Below are positions 1-7,128 of a stretch of 17,211 nt of DNA, one piece after another. The DNA lies in assembly GCA_002402635.1 (NCBI GenBank), contig DHGE01000128.1:19549-36759 (forward strand), read 5' to 3'. The DNA is from Deferribacterales bacterium UBA4806 (GTDB lineage: Bacteria > Chrysiogenota > Deferribacteres > Deferribacterales > UBA228). Made by a program: the position numbers and the translations under genes. The notes under the pieces were generated by a model. It searched no databases and was not told where the DNA came from. It worked only from the letters and a program-made list of their open reading frames with translations. Numbering within the stretch: position 1 is the first letter of the stretch; each line of letters opens with the position of its first letter.

Positions 1-113
1 AGAGGATAGAAATGAGCACTTGGATTTCCGTAGTCATCTTTTAAATATTGTAGCATTGCTTCAACAACTCTATCATCTGGCTTCGTAGTAGCCATATTAT
101 CCATATAAATCAT
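1..113 (-). CDS. Cysteine desulfurase (NifS/IscS family), N-terminal fragment
   Basis: Only the first 37 codons lie in the window; the gene runs off the left edge. The protein starts MIYMDNMATTKPDDRVVEAM and continues to a GNPSAH motif at residues 30-35. The D-N-x-A-T-T start and the G-N-P-S segment are hallmarks of the class V aminotransferase fold cysteine desulfurases. These PLP enzymes take sulfur from cysteine for Fe-S clusters and other thio-cofactors. The PLP lysine and catalytic cysteine lie outside the window, so IscS, NifS and SufS types cannot be told apart. Its ATG overlaps the TGA of the upstream gene by 4 nt (ATGA, 110-113), which implies translational coupling. The residue after D-N is Met rather than the usual Ala or Asn, a mild variation. 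Confidence 0.85.
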   Translation of the reverse strand, partial: MIYMDNMATTKPDDRVVEAMLQYLKDDYGNPSAHFYP

Positions 114-931
114 TTTATGAAAACCTCATCTTTTAATATATTCAGAATTTGACTAACAATAATATTTATATAATCTGCAATTATAGTTATTGTGAAAGTT
201 TCAGGATTGTGTATTGCAAAAATTTTTTTTTCATTTATTAAATTTATAAAATCAGAACGATCATCTATTAATTCTACACTAGACAAATCTGGTTCTTCAT
301 TATAATTGTAGAAAAAATCAGCAATTAATCCTGTCATTACAGGAAGAAGTCTTAAAGAAAAAGTTGATGGAATCTGCTTTCTCATATAAGCTACATAATT
401 CTTTATTACACCACTCGAACAATAATCAAGAAATACTATGTTAAAGGGAAGATTTACACCTAAATAGGATTTTCTATTATTTACAAAGTTATATACATTC
501 TTCATCTGATTTAACAATTCCTCTACACCTGCTTTACCAAACACAGCTACTGGCAAATAGATATTACCAGAAACTCTACTAGTATCTAGAAACAATTGAT
601 TGATAATATATATAACTGGCTCATAAATATCATATACATTCTTACATGTATTTTTTAAATAACCTGTAAAATCAATAATCTTACCATTATAACTTTTGAT
701 TTTGTCAATAATGTGTTCTATATCTGTTAATATAATTAAACACTCAGTTTTCAATATTTCCTCTACACCAACATAGGAACAATTACTTTGGAAAATGCTT
801 TTAATTCTATGTATATTTCCAAATTCTGCCAATATTTTAATGTTTAAACCACTATACTCTATAGAAAGGCTTTTAATTAATTCAGAAGCTATAAGTTCAT
901 CACTAAGAATAATACCTAAAGAATTATACAT
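110..931 (-). CDS. Divergent aspartate-semialdehyde dehydrogenase / USG-1-like protein
   Basis: 273 residues, no signal peptide or membrane segment, so probably cytosolic. Several segments follow the order of the USG-1/Asd family: an N-terminal Rossmann-like strand (GIILSDELIASELIKSL, from residue 6), an IIDFTGYLKN segment near residue 85 that matches the family's V-I-D-L-S-G-x-L-R, a central LPVAVFGKAGVEELLNQ, an LPFNIVF segment, and a C-terminal FSLRLLPVMTGLIADFF where the family has a R-V-P-V-x-x-G-H-type segment. The glycine-rich nucleotide motif (GATGxVG) is not present. I also see no Pro-Asn-Cys catalytic motif. I therefore infer a non-catalytic or repurposed homolog rather than the lysine/threonine-pathway enzyme. 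The Shine-Dalgarno is weak (AAAAAAGG, 6 nt before the ATG). It lies 54 nt after the RodZ gene and overlaps the cysteine desulfurase start. Homology is by eye and moderate. Confidence 0.55.
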   Translation of the reverse strand: MYNSLGIILSDELIASELIKSLSIEYSGLNIKILAEFGNIHRIKSIFQSNCSYVGVEEILKTECLIILTDIEHIIDKIKSYNGKIIDFTGYLKNTCKNVYDIYEPVIYIINQLFLDTSRVSGNIYLPVAVFGKAGVEELLNQMKNVYNFVNNRKSYLGVNLPFNIVFLDYCSSGVIKNYVAYMRKQIPSTFSLRLLPVMTGLIADFFYNYNEEPDLSSVELIDDRSDFINLINEKKIFAIHNPETFTITIIADYINIIVSQILNILKDEVFIK

Positions 932-985
932 AATATACCTTTTTTATCCTAATTAATGTATAATAAAAATACAAACTTACAACCA

Positions 986-1837
986 TTATTTTTTTAAAAA
1001 TACTAAATTTCCACTATTATCAATACTAAAATATAAGTTTTTTACTGGTTGTCTCCACCCTCCTAAGCCTGTAAATGTCTGATCTTTATACTTTATCTTT
1101 ATAGCTGATGCATTACCAACATCTATTTCAAAAAAATTCAAAAACTCAATAATTTTATTAGACCCTGCATCGGCAATGAAATCTATCTCATGTTTGCCAT
1201 CAATATTTATATGTACCCAGCAAGTATCTGAAAACTCAAAGGTAACCGACCTTAACTCAGCTTTTTCTTCCTGCTCAGATTCTTTTAGCTGCTTAGCTAA
1301 ATCCATAGGAGATAAAACAGAATATTTATCTGAGTCCCCCTGGTTATCCATGGTATCTTCTGTCACATTTTCCTTTTTAATATCTAAAGGAACACTTTTT
1401 GTATTAACAGGTTTATCTGCTATTTTGGAAGGATTATTATTTGTTTCCAAATAAGTTATTAAATAAACGAAGGAAAGTATTACACACAATATAACAGTTA
1501 CTACAATTATATAATTTTTACGGTTTTTAGGTTTCTTTACATTTTCTATTACTTCATTTAGGGCTTCTTTCGCCTCCTCTTCTTTATAGAGTTCTCCTTT
1601 ATATTCTCTTTCGAAGATATCTTTCAATTCTTCAAAGTTTAGACCTAAATAGTTTGCATATAATTTTAAAAATCCTAAAGCATGTATATATGATGGCAAT
1701 TTTTTATATTCACTCTTTTCCAATATTTCCAAGACAGATAAACTAATCCTTGTTGATTTTGAAACTTCTTTTAAAGTAACATCCTTCTTCTCTCTAGCTT
1801 CCTTTAATATTTTCCCAATTTCTTTCTGTTCACTCAT
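986..1837 (-). CDS. rodZ: RodZ-like membrane-anchored helix-turn-helix protein
   Basis: 283 residues with the RodZ layout. An N-terminal HTH_25 domain (about 5-75) carries the characteristic LPSYIHALGFLKLYANYLGL segment at 47-66. A charged Lys/Glu-rich juxtamembrane stretch follows, then one membrane helix at about 109-130. A Ser/Lys/Glu-rich periplasmic linker leads to a C-terminal beta domain (about 197-275) resembling DUF4115. In characterised bacteria RodZ links MreB filaments to the elongation machinery and helps set cell shape; the HTH fold there contacts MreB rather than DNA. A GGGG stretch 7 nt upstream of the ATG serves as ribosome binding site. The gene overlaps the TPR lipoprotein gene by 8 nt. 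RodZ is well supported by architecture, although mreB is not in the window. Confidence 0.85.
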   Translation of the reverse strand: MSEQKEIGKILKEAREKKDVTLKEVSKSTRISLSVLEILEKSEYKKLPSYIHALGFLKLYANYLGLNFEELKDIFEREYKGELYKEEEAKEALNEVIENVKKPKNRKNYIIVVTVILCVILSFVYLITYLETNNNPSKIADKPVNTKSVPLDIKKENVTEDTMDNQGDSDKYSVLSPMDLAKQLKESEQEEKAELRSVTFEFSDTCWVHINIDGKHEIDFIADAGSNKIIEFLNFFEIDVGNASAIKIKYKDQTFTGLGGWRQPVKNLYFSIDNSGNLVFLKK

Positions 1838-2594
1838 AATATAACCCCATGTTTCTCAAATAAGTCCTGGCAATTGATGCTTCATCACTATTAGGGGAAA
1901 CATCAATAATGTCATTAAACAATATTGCAGCATTTTCAAACAAACCTCTTTCATAATAAAACTTTGCCAATTCCAGCTTTAAAGTAGGAGATAAAGGATT
2001 TCGATTAATTCCTCTTTTCAAAACATCCTCTGCTTTATTTAGATCGTTCAATGTTATAAACAACTGATATAAAGAAATATAGGGCCTTATTACATTGGGA
2101 TTTTCATTAATAGACTTATTCCAATATTCTATAGCTTTATCATACCATTGAAGTTGATATGAAGCAAAGCCCATATTATAATAGACAACTCCTAAAGATG
2201 GATAAGTTGGATCTTTTTCAACCTTTTCCCATACTTTTATTGCCTCTTTTTGTTTTCCCTGTGAGGCTAGTATAGAGGCATAAGTATTTAAATATTCAGA
2301 ATTATCTGGATCAATACTAATGGCTTTCAAAACATTATCTTTAGCCATATCAATTTGATTCTTTTTAAGATAAAAAGTGGCAATTGCATAATAGATCCTA
2401 TGGTCGTTAGGACTCATATTTAAAGCTCTTTTAAACTCTCTCATTGCAATAGCATCTTCATTAGCATCTAAGTATGACAAACCCAACTTATAATGTGCTT
2501 CCGCGCTATCATGTATTTTATTTGTGGATGAGCATGAGGCTAATACCAAAATCAAGACTATCGTTAATGTTAATTTTCTAAAGATTTTTTTCAT
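1830..2594 (-). CDS. TPR-repeat lipoprotein, PilF/PilW-like
   Basis: 254 residues. The N-terminus is a lipoprotein signal: a Lys/Arg start, a hydrophobic core (9-19) and a lipobox L-A-S-C with the lipidated cysteine at residue 21. The mature part is a chain of about six tetratricopeptide repeats. Clear ones are AHYKLGLSYLDANEDAIAM near residue 33, YYAIATFYLKKNQIDMAK, YLNTYASILASQGKQKEA and YYNMGFASYQLQWYDKAIE. TPR lipoproteins of this size include PilF/PilW, which assist outer-membrane secretin assembly in type IV pili. No pilus gene is in the window, so the specific role is an inference and a generic scaffold or envelope protein is equally possible. The gene overlaps coaX by 17 nt, and a GAGG ribosome binding site lies inside coaX about 7 nt before the ATG. 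Confidence 0.8.
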   Translation of the reverse strand: MKKIFRKLTLTIVLILVLASCSSTNKIHDSAEAHYKLGLSYLDANEDAIAMREFKRALNMSPNDHRIYYAIATFYLKKNQIDMAKDNVLKAISIDPDNSEYLNTYASILASQGKQKEAIKVWEKVEKDPTYPSLGVVYYNMGFASYQLQWYDKAIEYWNKSINENPNVIRPYISLYQLFITLNDLNKAEDVLKRGINRNPLSPTLKLELAKFYYERGLFENAAILFNDIIDVSPNSDEASIARTYLRNMGLYYE

Positions 2595-3351
2595 AAATTA
2601 ACCTCAACCCATTTAATGTTAAAAAAGGTTCATAAATTTTCAAGTATTTAGATTCTCCCAGGAATATATCACCTAGTCCCCCAGTTGCAATAACTTTTAA
2701 AATATTAATATCAAATTTTTGTTCTACTATAACTCTATCAATTATGCCATCAATCATGGACAAGTAACCATAATAGATACCAGATTTTATAGAGTTGATT
2801 GTGTTTTTTCCAATCACTGTATTTACTTTAGTAATTTCAACTTCAGGAAGCTTTGCAGTTTTTATATGTAATATGTTAGCAGTAGTTTCTATACCTGGTG
2901 TGATTATCCCCCCAATGTACTCTCTATTTTCATTTATTATATCAAAGGTTGTAGCAGTCCCAAAATCAACTACAATAGCAGGGACTCCGAAATATTTATC
3001 AACCGCTACAGCATTAACAATTCTATCAGCACCAATTTCTTTTGGATTCTCAAATCTTAAGACAATACCTGTCTTTATACCAACATCAACAATTATAGGT
3101 TCTATATTTAGATAACGTTTTGAAAATCTTCTAAACATAATAGTAATAGAAGGAACCACACTAGATAATATTAGCATTTTTATACTATCTGATTTTATAT
3201 TTTCCATTGCTAATAAGTATAATAGCATAGCAGCCAATTCATCTTCTGTCCTTTTATTTTCTGAGGAAAAACGATTATGAAAAACTAGCTTTTCTTTATC
3301 AAAAACACCTATTGTTATTTGAGTATTACCAATATCAACAGCCATTAACAT
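2578..3351 (-). CDS. coaX: Type III pantothenate kinase
   Basis: 257 residues, a typical length. CoaX phosphorylates pantothenate with ATP as the first step of coenzyme A synthesis and belongs to the ASKHA (actin/hexokinase) fold. The N-terminal phosphate loop reads DIGNT (6-10), followed by a GADR motif at 117-120 that carries the conserved Asp-Arg of the dimer active site. The second phosphate motif is DFGTATTFD (139-147), and an ATGGLGD adenosine loop lies near the C-terminus. It follows birA with a 17-nt overlap, and the ribosome binding site (GGAG, 9 nt before the ATG) lies inside birA. The birA-coaX pairing is common in bacteria. It is soluble and cytosolic, with no missing key motif. 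Confidence 0.95.
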   Translation of the reverse strand: MLMAVDIGNTQITIGVFDKEKLVFHNRFSSENKRTEDELAAMLLYLLAMENIKSDSIKMLILSSVVPSITIMFRRFSKRYLNIEPIIVDVGIKTGIVLRFENPKEIGADRIVNAVAVDKYFGVPAIVVDFGTATTFDIINENREYIGGIITPGIETTANILHIKTAKLPEVEITKVNTVIGKNTINSIKSGIYYGYLSMIDGIIDRVIVEQKFDINILKVIATGGLGDIFLGESKYLKIYEPFLTLNGLRLIYEKNL

Positions 3352-4105
3352 TTAAAATATCTCCGTAATATAGTTTTTTTCTATTACCTGCCATGTTCTC
3401 TACAATTAAAGCTCCATCTTCATCAATACCTCTCTCAATGACCTCCTCTACTTTTTCTGCTGTTTTTATCTTAATTATTTTATTTATATTTTCAGAAGCT
3501 TGCCTCCACCTCTCTACAATGTTTATTTTAATATTACTTTTTAGATATGTTAATAGATAAAATTCAAAAGTATTAAAAAAATTAGCTAATAATTCTTCTT
3601 TAGAAATTTCATTTTTGTAGACTGAAAAAATTGATGTAGCTAAATTTGATATTTCTTCTGGAAAATTTTTAGAATTGACATTAACGCCAATTCCTACTAC
3701 AGCATACAATAATTTATTATCTAAAACTTTAGTTTCAATGAGGATTCCTGCGACTTTCCTTTTAGATATTACAATATCATTAGGCCATTTTATTTTAAAA
3801 GACCCAAATTTTTTTAACACATCATATAAGCTAAAGGATACAAACAATGCAACAGACGTTATATCTGTTAGTTTCAAATTGTTAATTATAAATGAAAAAT
3901 ATAAATTATCTATATCATCAGAATGCCAAGTTCTTCCCATTCTGCCTCTTCCATTTAATTGTCTATTTGCTAAAAGAACTAATCCATTGTATTCATAAAA
4001 AGCAGATACATCATCATTTGTACTACCTACTGTATCTAAAATAACAATCTTCCTGCCAAAAATTTCTGTTTTTAAATTTTCTTTATATTTGCTTACATCA
4101 AACAT
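3335..4105 (-). CDS. birA: Biotin--[acetyl-CoA-carboxylase] ligase, single-domain type
   Basis: 256 residues. The enzyme activates biotin with ATP and attaches it to the lysine of biotin carboxyl carrier protein. The motifs of the BPL/LplA fold are present: GSTND (27-31), the biotinyl-AMP loop GRGRMGRTW (52-60), KWPND (106-110) and KVAGILIE (117-124). A small C-terminal beta domain follows (about 205-256). The N-terminal winged-helix DNA-binding domain of E. coli BirA is absent: the catalytic domain begins almost at the start. This is therefore a group I ligase, unlikely to repress a biotin operon. It is the first gene of the minus-strand cluster. I see no strong Shine-Dalgarno before its ATG and no other in-frame start upstream that is better placed. 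Confidence 0.95.
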   Translation of the reverse strand: MFDVSKYKENLKTEIFGRKIVILDTVGSTNDDVSAFYEYNGLVLLANRQLNGRGRMGRTWHSDDIDNLYFSFIINNLKLTDITSVALFVSFSLYDVLKKFGSFKIKWPNDIVISKRKVAGILIETKVLDNKLLYAVVGIGVNVNSKNFPEEISNLATSIFSVYKNEISKEELLANFFNTFEFYLLTYLKSNIKINIVERWRQASENINKIIKIKTAEKVEEVIERGIDEDGALIVENMAGNRKKLYYGDILNVNGC

Positions 4106-4309
4106 AATTAAATATATTTATAGTATAGTTAAATATAAATAAATATCTATTAACATAATAGTATAAATTATGTAATAAACTAGTTTTATTAGATTAAAAG
4201 ATCAATAAATAATACTTAATATTATGATTAATTAAAATGAACAATATTGCCCATTTAAATCATATAAGAGAGAACATACATACTTTATTTAAAGTCTAGT
4301 TTGGCTTCA
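4106..4309. other. A+T-rich intergenic spacer before birA
   Basis: Two hundred and four bases with no gene, between the MFS transporter stop and the birA start, both on the minus strand. It should hold the MFS gene's transcript end and the birA operon promoter. It is almost entirely A/T, so -10-like hexamers occur by chance: TATACT and TATAAA are close to birA on the minus strand. No -35 box stands at a good distance, so no promoter is called. A perfect 10-bp palindrome, AAACTAGTTT, sits at 4177-4186 and could be an operator or chance. No GC-rich hairpin with a T-run is visible. Confidence 0.6.
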
Positions 4310-5851
4310 TTATAAAATAAATACTAATATTACAAACATTATATAGGATATCCCCATTATAGCCCCTGTTCTATCATCTAAGAGCTCCTTATAAAGGCCT
4401 TTTTTAATAGCATTCCAAGAACAATATACTCTTTCTTTCAAAATGTTTATAGACTTAATAAATTTAAACTTATCCAAGTTATTAACTATTATACTGTCTT
4501 CGACTACCCCTTGCTTGTTATCTTTTATTATATATATGTCATAACCCCTGCTGTTAAGGTAGATAGCTGTTTTTTCAATTAATTGACTTATATAGATTTT
4601 TATTTGTCTACTAAATATGCTTAAACAAGATAATATCTTATAATAATTGTTAAACATTTCATATTTAACTACTAGGAGACCTGTTAAGCTAATAATAATT
4701 ATACCAAAGATATGTAAAGTTGTTATAACACCTTTGAAATCCAGCATATACCCAGTTGCGAACATACCTATGACTGTTGCTATATGAATTAGCATCGCAA
4801 AACTAGTAAATGTTCTACTTAACATATATTTGGGGGTTTGTATTTGAATTAAAGTTACATAATTTATTGTTATAGTGGCTGCACAAACACCTATCAGTAT
4901 TGATGCAATTAATGCATATCTTAAAAAGAAATATTTTGAAACAACTATAAATGTAAATCCTATAAGAAGTAATAATAGCTTAATAATTCTTTGCTCATTA
5001 ATCGGCATTTTAATATATCCATTAATTAGAGATGCTAATAACGCACCAACTCCAAAGCCCGCCATAAGAAAGCCCATTCCTTTTGATCCATCTTCCAAAA
5101 TATTTTTTGATAAAAAAGAATATATAATAGGCAGAGATGTTATGAAAAAATTAAATACAAAGATAGATAATAAAGTGTTAAAGACATTCTTATTATTAAA
5201 TATAAATTCCAACCCTGCTTTTACATCCTTGATCAAATTCACTTTATTAGAATTAGATTTGTCTTGGCTATAAGTCAACGGCACTATACATATTGCCGAT
5301 ATTAAAAATGTTATAGCATCTATAAAAAGAATATTAGGGGCTGATAATATTGGAATCAACAATCCAGATAAGGCTGGGCCAAAAATCATACCCAACTGCC
5401 CAGTTGATTGAATTAAGCCATTTGCTTCTCTATACCTCTCTTTGGATACAATAAACGGTATAGTTGACGTTAATGCAGGCCCAAACAAGACAGAAAAACA
5501 GGATATAAATAATACTAATGCGCATAAAATAATAAAATTTAACAGATTAAAATGATATAAAATAGGCACTGCTGTCATCAATAGGAATCTACACAAATCA
5601 ATAATTATCATTGCATATTTTTTATTAAACCTATCAAGATATGGGCCTGCTAATAAGCTAACACACAATACAGGAACAGTCTGCAGAATACCTATAACAG
5701 CCATTGCTGAAGCTTTACCTGTTAGTTTATAAACAAACCAAAATAAGGCCACTCTGTTCAAGCCATCTCCCAGCTGAGAAATAGCCTGTCCCAACCAAAG
5801 AGAAAAAAAATCAGGTTGAAAAAATAAAGATTTCTTTTTTAGTGGGTACAT
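4310..5851 (-). CDS. MFS transporter, EntS-like, with C-terminal extension
   Basis: 513 residues. The first 400 form a 12-helix major facilitator of the MFS_3 / enterobactin-exporter type. It begins FSLWLGQAISQLGDGLNRVA (16-35) and has the cytoplasmic loop motif GPYLDRFNKK at 69-78. Such proteins are proton-driven exporters of siderophores, drugs or other small molecules. EntS-type proteins usually end near 400-420 residues. Here about 113 more follow (401-513): a mostly soluble segment with many Lys and Ile residues, ending in one more hydrophobic helix (about 495-513). I do not recognise this extension. The gene overlaps the glycosyltransferase gene by 13 nt and is co-transcribed with it, which hints at export of a sugar-modified molecule. 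That link is inference; the substrate is unknown. Confidence 0.85.
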   Translation of the reverse strand: MYPLKKKSLFFQPDFFSLWLGQAISQLGDGLNRVALFWFVYKLTGKASAMAVIGILQTVPVLCVSLLAGPYLDRFNKKYAMIIIDLCRFLLMTAVPILYHFNLLNFIILCALVLFISCFSVLFGPALTSTIPFIVSKERYREANGLIQSTGQLGMIFGPALSGLLIPILSAPNILFIDAITFLISAICIVPLTYSQDKSNSNKVNLIKDVKAGLEFIFNNKNVFNTLLSIFVFNFFITSLPIIYSFLSKNILEDGSKGMGFLMAGFGVGALLASLINGYIKMPINEQRIIKLLLLLIGFTFIVVSKYFFLRYALIASILIGVCAATITINYVTLIQIQTPKYMLSRTFTSFAMLIHIATVIGMFATGYMLDFKGVITTLHIFGIIIISLTGLLVVKYEMFNNYYKILSCLSIFSRQIKIYISQLIEKTAIYLNSRGYDIYIIKDNKQGVVEDSIIVNNLDKFKFIKSINILKERVYCSWNAIKKGLYKELLDDRTGAIMGISYIMFVILVFIL

Positions 5852-6873
5852 ACTGCTTTTACAACCTCCTCATAATACTGCTCGTGTTCACTTATAAATC
5901 TATCATGACTAAAGCGATCTCTTGCTCTCTCGGCACACCTTTTTCTATCAAAATCTTTCAGTTTATCACTTTTTATTAAATTAACTGCCTCTTCTAAACT
6001 ATTTACTATAAATCCAGTAATTCCATATTCTATTATTTCGTTAACCGAACCTTTAGGAAATGCTATAACAGGAGTCCCACACATCATAGACTCAACCATT
6101 ACAAGCCCAAAGGGTTCATTCCATTCTATAAGAAATAATGTAGCTAAAGCATTTCTTAATAGACAAACCTTTTCTTTTAAGTCTAAATCGCCTAAGTGTT
6201 TAATCTGACTATTATCGATAGAAGGTTTTATTTCTTCGTTAAAATATTTTTCATCTACCCAATGCACAGGGCCACCTATAAAAAGTTCTTTACCAGACTT
6301 TTTAGCAACTGTTATTGCATTATGCAAACCCTTAATCTTGCTAATTCTACCAAGAAATGCCAAATAATTTTTAGGATGAAGATTAGGTATAAAGTTTTTT
6401 ATGTCTAAGCCATGATATATAGTTTTTACATTTCTTAGTAGAATTTCTTTTTGCTTTTGATAGTCAGAGATGGTTATATAATGAATATTTTGAAAATTTT
6501 TGTAAATTATTGATATTGATTCATCTCTCACATGATGAATGGTATGAACACATGGGATATTTTTAACAAATCTTGTAAAAGGTAGGGCTAATGCATCATG
6601 ACAATGAATTATATCAAAATCACCTTGTTTCAAAATATCTTCAAAAGCAAAACTATAGTGATCAGCTCCAACTCTATAATCAATAGGCCAAACAGCATTT
6701 TCATATAAATATTTTAACTTACCAGCACTTTTTGATTTACCAGTGGCATATAAATGCACATTATGGCCTCTTTTATTTAAGCCCTCTGTTAATAAATATA
6801 CAATTTGTTCAATACCACCATATTTCTCTGGGGGAACGTCCACATATGGATTTGAAACCATAGCTATCTTCAT
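5839..6873 (-). CDS. Glycosyltransferase, GT4 family (GT-B fold)
   Basis: 344 residues, a usual length for the family. The N-terminal Rossmann domain has the acceptor-side loop PPEKYGGIEQIV (14-25) typical of GT4 enzymes, with the paired glycine of G-G-x-E. The C-terminal nucleotide-sugar domain includes FLGRISKIKGL and the E-x7-E signature EPFGLVMVE at 253-261, followed by CGTPVIAF. These retaining enzymes transfer a sugar from an NDP-sugar donor. There is no signal peptide, so it acts in the cytosol, perhaps at the membrane face. A good ribosome binding site (GGGATAGGA) sits just upstream of the ATG. It is first in a two-gene unit with the MFS transporter and divergent from an exported glycoside hydrolase. 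Donor and acceptor cannot be read from the sequence. Confidence 0.92.
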   Translation of the reverse strand: MKIAMVSNPYVDVPPEKYGGIEQIVYLLTEGLNKRGHNVHLYATGKSKSAGKLKYLYENAVWPIDYRVGADHYSFAFEDILKQGDFDIIHCHDALALPFTRFVKNIPCVHTIHHVRDESISIIYKNFQNIHYITISDYQKQKEILLRNVKTIYHGLDIKNFIPNLHPKNYLAFLGRISKIKGLHNAITVAKKSGKELFIGGPVHWVDEKYFNEEIKPSIDNSQIKHLGDLDLKEKVCLLRNALATLFLIEWNEPFGLVMVESMMCGTPVIAFPKGSVNEIIEYGITGFIVNSLEEAVNLIKSDKLKDFDRKRCAERARDRFSHDRFISEHEQYYEEVVKAVCTH

Positions 6874-6949
6874 ATTTCCTATCCCTCTCTTTAATTTATT
6901 TCGATAGTAATCTTCATAAGTATGTGACTAACCATATAAAATTTAGTTC

Positions 6950-6955
6950 ATTATA
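6950..6955 (-). promoter_or_regulatory. Possible -10 element for the glycosyltransferase-MFS unit
   Basis: A perfect TATAAT on the minus strand, about 77 nt before the glycosyltransferase ATG. The matching -35 region is T-rich but weak (TTTTTA about 17 nt upstream), so this is a tentative promoter in very A/T-rich DNA. Confidence 0.3.
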
Positions 6956-7049
6956 TACTGAGTCATTTATGTTAAAAACTAGCTATATTAATATTTATTA
7001 CAAATGCCTTTTTAATTTTAGTCTATATAACATAAAAGATAAGTAACAC

Positions 7050-7079
7050 TTGAAGTTATATACCAAAATATAATATAAT
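7050..7079 (+). promoter_or_regulatory. Sigma-70-type promoter of the exported glycoside hydrolase
   Basis: TTGAAG at 7050-7055 and a perfect TATAAT at 7074-7079, separated by 18 nt. The predicted start of transcription is near 7086, leaving a leader of about 43 nt. The ribosome binding site AGGGGG (7118-7123) follows, 5 nt before the ATG. An overlapping second TATAAT (7069-7074) has no suitably spaced -35. Confidence 0.5.
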
Positions 7080-7128
7080 TCCGATGATTTTTAATATTGT
7101 GTATATATGTGTATATTAGGGGGTTAAA

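Noticed and set aside
2795..3115. Plus-strand open frame inside coaX
   Set aside because: The translation is an antisense shadow of conserved CoaX motifs; no start signal or homology.
4174..4190. Palindrome centred on AAACTAGTTT before birA
   Set aside because: A 10-bp palindrome in nearly pure A/T DNA is expected by chance; no paired site or GC-rich stem supports an operator or terminator.
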